Assembly (NCBI GenBank): GCA_964422145.1
Contig: CAYQZV010000007.1
Coordinates: 38,496 to 102,495, forward strand
From: JACNKV01 sp964422145
Lineage (GTDB): Bacteria > Fidelibacterota > Marinisomatia > Marinisomatales > JACNKV01
Direction of reading: 5' to 3'
Length of the DNA: 64,000 bases
In this document: one piece after another, positions 52,252 to 60,600 of the stretch
How positions within the stretch are numbered: position 1 is the first letter of the stretch
Layout of the letters: every line of letters begins with the position of its first letter
Position numbers and translations under genes: made by a program
Notes under the pieces: model-generated
What the model saw: only the letters and a program-made list of their open reading frames with translations
The model's database searches: none
Told to the model about the DNA's origin: nothing

Positions 52252-53591
52252 GCAAGACACTATTTAAAAACGGTACGGTTATACACGCTGATCGAATCAG
52301 CAAAGAAGATATCTTAATACATGAAGAGAAGATCATCAAAGTTGAACCAAAGATATCGCCGGAATCCAATACTACGATTATTGATTGTGATCATAAATAT
52401 ATTTTTCCGGGTGTAATTGATCCTCATACTCATATGGGCATTCCCATCAAAGGCGGTTATTCTACGGACGATTTTACCACCGGTTCACAATCTGCTTTAA
52501 ATGGCGGTGTTACAACAATAATTGATTTTTCTATTCTGGAATCTGATCAATCACTTCAAGAGAGTGTCCAAAAACGATTGTCCCTTGCTGAAAAATCTCA
52601 TGCAGATTACAGTATGCATTGTAATATCACACGTTTCTCAGAATCACTCCTTGACGAAATTCCAAAATTAATTCAAAACGGCATCATTAGTTTTAAGGTC
52701 TTCACGACTTATAAAGAGGCTGGAATGATGTTGGCCTATTCCGAGATTAAACAAGTTGCACAGGTTATACAGAAATATAATGGTATTTTAATGGTCCATG
52801 CAGAGGATGATGAAGTCGTTCAATCGGCTCTCACTCCACTTTTAAATCAATCTTTAGTTGAACCTTTTTATCATGGATTAAGCCGTCCAAGTACATCAGA
52901 GGAAGTCGCTGTGAAACAATTAGCAAATATTGCAGACGAAACAGGATGTAAGATTTATATCGTTCACCTCAATTCTGCTGAAGGATTAAAAGCCGCTTCA
53001 CGGTCTAATAATATTTTAATAGAGACTTGTCCTCATTATCTTTTATTAGATGATGCTGTATATTATAGAGATGATGGACGTATGTTTGTTGCCAGTCCCC
53101 CATTACGCACTAGAGATGATTCAAATGCATTATGGAATGGAATTATCAATAATCAAATTCACACATTGGGAACGGATCACTGTCCTTTTTGTAGAAGTGA
53201 CAAAGCTAAGGATGTACCGTTTCAAAACATCCCAAACGGAATGGGCGGTGTTGAGACGCTATTCCCTGTCATGCTTGCAGAATGGTTGAAACGTCAACTT
53301 GATCTTTCAAAGTTGGTTGAATTGATCTCTTTGAATCCTGCAAAAATATTTGGTTTATACCCAAAGAAAGGGTCTATCAGCGTCGAATGCGATGCTGATT
53401 TATTAATTGTTGATCCAAAGGATATCGATCATAAATGGGAGACTAAACTAGTATCGATAACAGATTGGAATGCCTTTACTGATTTTCCCGCTATTTTCCC
53501 TGAACAAGTTTGGTTGCGAGGAAATCAAATCAATACAAAAGAGCTAATTAATGCTCCATCAAAAGGTCAATTCATCCCTGGGAATATTTAG
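52248..53591 (+). CDS. hyuA: D-hydantoinase / dihydropyrimidinase (HyuA-like)
   Basis: This is a cyclic-amide hydrolase of the amidohydrolase superfamily. The 447-aa protein has the metal motif 'DPHTHMGIP' (about residue 58), 'GGVTTIIDF', the carbamylated-lysine site 'IISFKVFTTYKE' (Lys near 150), 'HAEDDEVV', 'IVHLNSAEGLKAA' and 'GTDHCPF'. Hydantoinases open five- or six-membered ureide rings. In urate clusters HyuA follows YgfK and opens a reduced ring product, which would feed the carbamoyltransferases. It overlaps xdhC by four bases and ends only six bases from the convergent lipoprotein gene. Confidence 0.9.
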   Translation: MSKTLFKNGTVIHADRISKEDILIHEEKIIKVEPKISPESNTTIIDCDHKYIFPGVIDPHTHMGIPIKGGYSTDDFTTGSQSALNGGVTTIIDFSILESDQSLQESVQKRLSLAEKSHADYSMHCNITRFSESLLDEIPKLIQNGIISFKVFTTYKEAGMMLAYSEIKQVAQVIQKYNGILMVHAEDDEVVQSALTPLLNQSLVEPFYHGLSRPSTSEEVAVKQLANIADETGCKIYIVHLNSAEGLKAASRSNNILIETCPHYLLLDDAVYYRDDGRMFVASPPLRTRDDSNALWNGIINNQIHTLGTDHCPFCRSDKAKDVPFQNIPNGMGGVETLFPVMLAEWLKRQLDLSKLVELISLNPAKIFGLYPKKGSISVECDADLLIVDPKDIDHKWETKLVSITDWNAFTDFPAIFPEQVWLRGNQINTKELINAPSKGQFIPGNI

Positions 53592-53597
53592 ATCTTA

Positions 53598-54416
53598 TTA
53601 TTCTACTAATATAAATTCAACCCAATCCGATTCGGCTCCTACATAATCCATATCAGCATCGGTTGATATACCATTCCCTAATCGTAATGCTTCCACTTTC
53701 CAGAAATATCTCCCAGGCGGAAGATATCCTTCGATCCCGTTAAAAGCGATCACTACCTCCTCGTTAACATTTTCACCGTTGGGAGCAAAGTTGAATGAAT
53801 ATCCATTGAACGGATAATAAAATAAACATACCCATACGGTTAAATCATCTTCATCGTTAATACGAATTACAGAGTTTTGAGGAAACTCAGAATCTAACTG
53901 ATGTTCTTCCCATCTAAAAGTGAGATTACGACTTGTGGTCCCATGTGCAATTGGGAAAGCATGCGGTTTTTTTAGCAATTTATAGGAAATTGAATCTGAT
54001 GGCAGGCTGTTATTCCCGGCTAAATCGTAAGCCGTTAGATAATAATAATATCTTTTTAGTTCAGCGGGTGTTGTATCCACAAAAAATGTATCTCGACCAC
54101 TCATTGTTGTTGACAAATCAATTGTTTCAATTACTTCAAAATCAGTTAGCTCATCCACAATTTCTAATGCTCGGTATAACTTGTATCCTGCCAAATCATC
54201 TTCTGTATTAGGATGCCACATCAGCTGAATTGAGTTTTTATCAGGGTTTTCAGTATTAAAATTATATGCACCTATCCCCTTTTCAATCAAATCAGCCGGG
54301 TATGTTTTTTCAACAAAAACAGGCGGAGCCGGTGGGTTCGGATCCTCTACATAATCCGGACATCCGAACAAAATAAATATGAAAGCTGAAATACTTATTT
54401 TAAGATAACGGTTCAT
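53598..54416 (-). CDS. Surface lipoprotein with fibronectin-III-like domain
   Basis: The 272-aa protein has a lipoprotein signal peptide with the lipobox 'ILFGC' (Cys near residue 19), followed by a Pro-rich segment. The middle 'SIQLMWHPNTEDDLAGYKLYRA' and 'YYYYLTAYDLAGNNSLPS' is a typical fibronectin type III repeat (about residues 60-145). The C-terminal half contains a second beta-rich region ending near 'PPGRYFWKVEAL'. No enzyme motif is visible. It follows the Omp85-like barrel gene directly, so the two may act together at the outer membrane. Confidence 0.75.
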   Translation of the reverse strand: MNRYLKISISAFIFILFGCPDYVEDPNPPAPPVFVEKTYPADLIEKGIGAYNFNTENPDKNSIQLMWHPNTEDDLAGYKLYRALEIVDELTDFEVIETIDLSTTMSGRDTFFVDTTPAELKRYYYYLTAYDLAGNNSLPSDSISYKLLKKPHAFPIAHGTTSRNLTFRWEEHQLDSEFPQNSVIRINDEDDLTVWVCLFYYPFNGYSFNFAPNGENVNEEVVIAFNGIEGYLPPGRYFWKVEALRLGNGISTDADMDYVGAESDWVEFILVE

Positions 54417-55772
54417 TTAAATCCTGCTTATTACTGATATATGTAGTTTTCCTTCTGGAAGTTTACTTCCATTACTAAGCCCATATTGTATGCTGAATAT
54501 TGCTTGGCGCGCGTTTTGTTTAAATCCGAATCCATAACTATATGGATAAGGATTGATTTCACGTTGAATTGCAACCTCAGAAAATACGTTGAATTGCATA
54601 GTTTGATTCAAGGTAAAGATGCATTCAATAGTCGGTATTGTAACTATCTTACTTGTCAAGATATCTTCATTAAATCCTCTTAATGAATTTAATCCACCAT
54701 ATCTGATTAACATAGCTTCGTGTGTAGTTCCGAATACACCTTTACTGAATACTTTTCCAAGGACAGAAAAGTTTGGTTCAAATTTAAGATAAGTACCACC
54801 AATTATAGAATACTCTCCTACCAGAGAATTCATCGTACTATTTGAAGAGTTACCAATGACGAACGATAAATCCCAATATGATCCTTCTGTCGTGATATAT
54901 CGATGATTGCGATGATCCGCTTTATTGTTAATCATTAACGAATGAAACTTTGCATCTTCTATTCCTAAGGAGTCTCCCTTTGGAGATGAAAGTACAATTT
55001 TTGATTGATAGCCAAATCCCCACATCCCGATACCGGGTTGTGTCTGTAAAAGAGAAAGTCCCCAATCCGTTGAAATAAATTCACCGTTACGGTAATCTTG
55101 ATGAAAAGTAAATCGAGATCCAAACGGAGCAAAATACAGGAAGGGTTCTTCTATCTCAAATGTAATATTCTGAGTATTATCATTAATCCGTCGCCAATGA
55201 AGGATAATAGTCCCTGCTGTTGACCACAGATTCTCCAAATGCATATCCATTTGACCGGTAATATTCCAAATGTTTGAATCATTTCGCTCTGCAGCTGCAA
55301 TCCCACCGATAGAGCTATCAAACTTATGTTTTAAGTCAATTTTAAGCCCTATACCTATATTTGATTGATGGTGTAAATAATAGAGTAAACTGGAATTTGA
55401 CTCAAGAAAAGGATACGATAATAAAATTTGTCTAAACGTAGTTTCTATTTCTTTAGATAAAAAATTTCCTTTTAGTTTATTCAGAATTCTTTGATTAACA
55501 AAAGGATGCAAACCATTTCGCAGAATGTTAAGAGTATCAATGGATAAAGTCACCTCTTTAGATTTATACTCAAATAATGATTGATTATCTGAGTAGTCAT
55601 CAAGATGATAGAGAGTCCCCAGTTCATTTTCTGCAGATAATAATGAATCTAATGATGATTGTATTTGGCGAACAGATCCCACTTGTGTTTCAATATCATC
55701 ATTAACCCGTAATTGTACCTGTGCATTTGTACAAGCAGCCGTTAATAAAAATAGGATAGTTTGCCTAATCAA
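54417..55772 (-). CDS. Omp85/BamA-like outer-membrane barrel
   Basis: The 451-aa protein has a signal peptide (cleavage near 'ACTNA'), an N-terminal soluble region of about 130 residues and a C-terminal beta-barrel. The stretch 'RYGGLNSLRGFNED' matches the conserved GxxSxRGF(x) signature of Omp85 surface antigens, which forms the lid/loop 6 tip. It is much shorter than BamA and I see no clear set of POTRA repeats, so it is closer to compact TamA/ShlB- or patatin-associated barrels. It sits between a propeller-like protein and a lipoprotein, all downstream of PorU/PorV. Function unknown. Confidence 0.65.
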   Translation of the reverse strand: MIRQTILFLLTAACTNAQVQLRVNDDIETQVGSVRQIQSSLDSLLSAENELGTLYHLDDYSDNQSLFEYKSKEVTLSIDTLNILRNGLHPFVNQRILNKLKGNFLSKEIETTFRQILLSYPFLESNSSLLYYLHHQSNIGIGLKIDLKHKFDSSIGGIAAAERNDSNIWNITGQMDMHLENLWSTAGTIILHWRRINDNTQNITFEIEEPFLYFAPFGSRFTFHQDYRNGEFISTDWGLSLLQTQPGIGMWGFGYQSKIVLSSPKGDSLGIEDAKFHSLMINNKADHRNHRYITTEGSYWDLSFVIGNSSNSTMNSLVGEYSIIGGTYLKFEPNFSVLGKVFSKGVFGTTHEAMLIRYGGLNSLRGFNEDILTSKIVTIPTIECIFTLNQTMQFNVFSEVAIQREINPYPYSYGFGFKQNARQAIFSIQYGLSNGSKLPEGKLHISVISRI

Positions 55773-55799
55773 AGTTATTTATTCTCTAAGATTGATTAT

Positions 55800-56606
55800 T
55801 TAATCAAATACTTTGTTAGTCCACCAACCATTAGTAGTTAGTTTAACACAAAAGTTTTTGTTCGTTGAAACATCTAAAAGATTTAAATCATCTTTTTTGA
55901 CTATGTTTTTATGATCAATCGATAAAGTATTATACACTATTTCCCAACTCTCATTCCACCAATAAACATTTGATGGCATTAAATTACTTTCAAAGGATTT
56001 GGAAGATATATGTATTCCTATATGATTAAAAATATGAAGATTTGATTCATCATCGAGTATGGCAAGGTGTTGAAATGGATTAACTTCAAAATCAACAACT
56101 TGACCGATCTCAGAATAATTAGATAAATCAATAAGCGGTATACCTATTTTTTGATAGGGGTTTCGCCATACCCCTTGTTCATATGAGGATAAAATATAGA
56201 TGTTTCCATTAAAATCCGCTCCCATGAAATCCGGATAGATATCTGATAACAGAAATGTATTTACTTTATTTAGCGTTAAATCATATTCTACTACTTGATT
56301 GTCCATTCTACTTAATATCCAAATGGATAAGCCTGTCTGAACGATGGATATCGGATCATCCAACTCAACATCGATGATTTTGATTATGTTATGGTCGGAA
56401 ATAACAGCTGCGGATTTATTGATAGAATCCAAAAAATATATATGATCGTTGATACCAACAGCTACGGAGGTTGGTTCAAATCCCCATGATTTCATATCAT
56501 CCGGAATTGGATAGAAAATAAAATTATCATTAGAATATGCTATTGTTATGGATATGACAAATAATAACATGAAGAACAATGCGTTATTATATCTTTTTTT
56601 TGTCAT
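55800..56606 (-). CDS. Secreted beta-propeller-like protein of unknown function
   Basis: The 268-aa protein has a signal peptide (about residues 1-25, ending 'TIAYS'). It then shows repeated short units of the form 'VAVGINDHIYFLDS', 'SIWILSRMDNQVVEYD' and 'ADFNGNIYILSS', which resemble the blades of NHL/six-bladed propellers. No metal or catalytic motif is apparent. Its start overlaps the PorV-like gene stop by four bases, so it belongs to the PorU-PorV operon. Confidence 0.6.
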   Translation of the reverse strand: MTKKRYNNALFFMLLFVISITIAYSNDNFIFYPIPDDMKSWGFEPTSVAVGINDHIYFLDSINKSAAVISDHNIIKIIDVELDDPISIVQTGLSIWILSRMDNQVVEYDLTLNKVNTFLLSDIYPDFMGADFNGNIYILSSYEQGVWRNPYQKIGIPLIDLSNYSEIGQVVDFEVNPFQHLAILDDESNLHIFNHIGIHISSKSFESNLMPSNVYWWNESWEIVYNTLSIDHKNIVKKDDLNLLDVSTNKNFCVKLTTNGWWTNKVFD

Positions 56607-57631
56607 AACTGTATAGCCCCTCCTATTCGATGAGCATGACCTAAATCATGATCTGAAAAACTATATCCTAATGATATTTTCCGTTTTGAGTGAGGGAGTG
56701 TAATTCCAATCCCGCTTTGAAGTGTCCCTTCATTCATTCCAAACCGTAGAAAGACTTTACTCAGAATGATCCATTCCACACCAAATCGTCCTTCTTTCGG
56801 ATACAAATCATTATGTTGATAATACAGTGCCAATTTAATTGGTTTGTTTCCAAATGATTGCGTGTATCTCATACCAATTATCCACTGCATCGGAATGATA
56901 TCTTCTTTTTTACTGTCCCAAAAGATTCGAGTTTGTTCAATGTTTGTGAGAGATGACCCAAGGACAAGTTCTCCAAGAAAGTCATACGAAAACAAATCAC
57001 GCAAGTTCATTATGAGCATGGATCCAAAATCAACTCCGATCCCTACACCGTTTAATTCATGTAAAGACTTTTGTATGACCCGAATATTAAGTCCTATGGG
57101 AATTTTTACCGGAATCTCTGATGTGTACCAGCCAAGATCAATATTCGTCTCAATATTTCTTGATAGATTAAAGTTAACAGCAATTTCTCGATCGGAAAAT
57201 GTAGAAAATCCTTCATGTGTTAACTGTCTTATCAAATCCCGCCGCTCTTCTAAATTTGTAATACCCATCAAATCAGGTCTCTCTAAAATATTCCCGATAG
57301 ATAACATAACTGATTGAATACCCCATTGATAATATTTGCCCATAGGTATTGTAAATCCAAGGGTAGAGTAATCAGCTAATCCAAACTGGTTGATGTATAA
57401 ACCATTAAGAGATATCGACCGTACGAAACCCGTCGAAGCAGGATTGTAAATAATAGCTGACGGATCTGACGGAAGCGCAACAGCAGCTTGACCTATGGCT
57501 ATTGTCCTTGGGGATGTTCCAATCTCGAGAAAAGCGTCTGCATACTGACTTTGCCCGTAGCTAAACGATAGAACAAATAAAGATGTCAATAGACGCTTCA
57601 TACCTTTTAGATGAGGATGCATTATTTCCAT
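56603..57631 (-). CDS. porV: PorV/PorQ-family outer-membrane protein
   Basis: The 342-aa protein has a signal peptide and the start of the mature PorV/PorQ family: 'YADAFLEIGTSPRTIAIGQA' followed by 'DPSAIIYNPAST', then a FadL-like beta-barrel. In type IX secretion PorV carries cargo proteins to the PorU sortase. The start codon is uncertain: an ATG at 57631 overlaps the porU stop (TAATG), and in-frame ATGs at 57622 and 57601 would give shorter signal peptides. Placement right behind porU supports the call. PorV and PorQ cannot be separated confidently by eye. Confidence 0.82.
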   Translation of the reverse strand: MEIMHPHLKGMKRLLTSLFVLSFSYGQSQYADAFLEIGTSPRTIAIGQAAVALPSDPSAIIYNPASTGFVRSISLNGLYINQFGLADYSTLGFTIPMGKYYQWGIQSVMLSIGNILERPDLMGITNLEERRDLIRQLTHEGFSTFSDREIAVNFNLSRNIETNIDLGWYTSEIPVKIPIGLNIRVIQKSLHELNGVGIGVDFGSMLIMNLRDLFSYDFLGELVLGSSLTNIEQTRIFWDSKKEDIIPMQWIIGMRYTQSFGNKPIKLALYYQHNDLYPKEGRFGVEWIILSKVFLRFGMNEGTLQSGIGITLPHSKRKISLGYSFSDHDLGHAHRIGGAIQL

Positions 57632-60600
57632 TACCGTGCCTTGACAGCCTTCCCGATTCTGTCTATAACGGTTTTTCCTTTTTTGACGGTTATTTTATAG
57701 AAATAGACGCCGTTAGCTACATAGTCTCCATTGTCATTTCTGCCATCCCATACGATTTCATGAAATCCACCTAAATTTGGATCAAGGTCAGTTAAGGTTG
57801 AAGCGGAGTTTAATCGTCGTATTCTTCGTCCTGATACTGTATAAATATCTAAATAAAAAAGATCAACTGATTCAGTCAATTCATACGTAAACCGTGTCTG
57901 GTTAGCAAAAGGATTCGGGAAGTTTCCGTAATCTATCAGATCGAGTTCATCCCGAACAATGAAATGCAAGTCCAGTGTGTCAGATACATTCCCTGATGCA
58001 TCTTTAATTAAGAAATAAAGTACAGAATCCAATACCGATAAATTGGGTTTGAATTGCAGCCCGAGTGTATTTCCAACACCATTAATATTTTCAATTTGGA
58101 TAGAATCACCTAAACTTGTCCAGCATTTAACGGAAGACTTCCTGAAATCCAGCCCATTATCATCAATAGCTGAGATATAAACATCCGGAGTCGTATTCAC
58201 ATAACTGTTATTTAGAAATCGTTGCGCATTTACGGTTGCTTCTGTGTAAGGACTTTCAATGTCATCAGATAACATGAATGTAAAAATACCGTCGCCAATT
58301 GAATTGAAAATCACCGATGTATCCGTCAATGTACATTCAAATGGCAACCATATTTCGACATTTTCATAATATTTGTACAGATTCCTTACGACAGTATCCT
58401 GTCTTGTATGCCATTGGATTGTATAGGAGATATCTGTTGACGTAATAATTTGTAATGCGTTCCGAAGAGAATCAGCTTGATAATGTGTGAAATCTGATTG
58501 ATAGAGAGTGCTCACGTCACTGTAGCTTTCCAATTCTATTATCCCAGTACCGGAAGAGATCATACAATCAACACCGTCAACACCTACTTCCGATCCGTTA
58601 GAAACCATAAATGCATTAGTTGTTAATGGTCGAGTAAGTGTATCATTATAAGCGTTTGAATTACTTTCTAACGAATTTGAGATTACACGATAGAGATGAG
58701 TCCCTTCATCAAATGTATTAAATACTGCCGCATCCAAAGCCTGCAGTCCTGTGAAATGCAGCGTATCTTTTCCAAGAGAAATCCATTGATTATTTCCATC
58801 GGATTTCTCAAAACCTACCTCAACATCGCCCGGTGTAGAAATAACATTCCGAATTCTTGATTTCAACCCTATACTATCTGAAACTGTGAAGGCTAAATCC
58901 TGTGGTAAAAAATCGGGTGGATATGAAATATGAAGTGTTGTAACAGAACTGTTTGTCGACATCCCTTGAGAGTCAACACCAAGTAACTGCAGTCTAAGAA
59001 CATTGCCATAGGACAAAGGCGGTATTGCATTAGGTAATTGATATAGATCATTTCCAGTATTAATCAAATCAGCAAAGTAGTTATTATTGATATAAAGTTG
59101 AACTGAAGAAATTCCCTGACGATCTCTGGCAGTCCCAATGATCTGAATACTGTCGGAATATGTTGGCTCGTTCGGAATAATTTCGGTTATCTCTAAAAAA
59201 CTGCCGCTTACCGTAAATGGAATTGTCGTATGATATAAATCATCTTCTGATTTTGATGCAGCATTCATGCGATAATTTCCTGAACTGACCGAATCATTAA
59301 TGGTATAAGATATTGTAGAATTTCCAATCAGATATGATGGTGAAAAATTGAGGGGTAGATTATTCTCATCAAATACTTGATAGTAAACAGAGTCCTCTTG
59401 GGTAGGATTAATTGTAATATCAATCGTCTCTCCCGGTTCAGGATCTGCGATACTAATTTCGTATTGAGAAGTTGAAGGTTTCGGTATCTTGAATGCTGGA
59501 TCACCAGAATAGTTAAACTGATACAACTGAGTTATAGAATGGTGAGGGTAATATAAGTTTGTAGCAGCATATTCTATCTTCCCTTCTAATAGAATCTCTC
59601 CGATAGTCATATCCTCTGCAGAAACAAGTCTATCCATGATTGGTTGTAATAATAAATAATCATTAATAACCCAGCCTACACCAGAGCTTCCAAACCATCC
59701 TACTGCACCTCCTTCTTCCAATGCTAACATTTTCCGACCCAACCCATTTGGATTTGTAACATCTCCGGTAAAACATGTCATACTGGTGATAAAGGGTAAT
59801 TTTTCAGTATTAGTTAAAAAGGGAAGTGCCTCTAAAGTTAGAATTGAGCGATCGCCCCAAACTGCACCACCGCCATGCCCAAAAAAGTTAATATAGGTCT
59901 GTCCTTTGTCTAAATATTCTATTAATGTGGGGGTTCCCCCGAAAAACGGTCCGGTTTCTGAGGTTACATCTATATAAAGTCTGAACGGGAAGAAACTATT
60001 CTGAACCATAGGCTCGATCAAACTTTCAGACTGGTCTTTAAACGTTTCTTCATAACCGGCAATCATCAACATTTGATTGTGCCAGTATTCATCATCGTTA
60101 TTTAACATACGCAGTGTTTTATCAACATGAACAGATAATTCATTTTTATCTTTTGCTGGGAATCTTCCTATTGCAAAATCACCGTAGAAATCGTCACCTT
60201 CCACACATGAGTACCAATAATCAGAAGATGCTGCTCCCCAACCGATGGTTTGGATTTTCATTGAAGGAATGAAATTTTCAATATTTCCGTACCACACAAT
60301 ACTATAAAAACCGATTTTTCCTCCTTGCAGGGCGATTAAAACATGTCTCAAAGCACGATCATTAGTAAAATATATATCTTGTAGGAAGTCCTTTATTGCA
60401 TAAGGAGATAAAATTCCAAATGAGTACTGTCTGTAAATATCGTCAATATTAATAATACTACCATTATGATGCTGCACCACCAGAGGATCAAGTATAATAT
60501 TAAAAGAGTCAGGGCATATCGCTATATATTCATTAGATAGAGTATTTAACAGAGATAATATAGGTTCTTTCGGTGTAACTGATTTTACACTATTAAGTTT

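Noticed and set aside
56844..57317. 157-aa + strand frame opposite the PorV-like gene
   Set aside because: It is antisense to a gene with clear family motifs, has no homologous features and no signals for expression.
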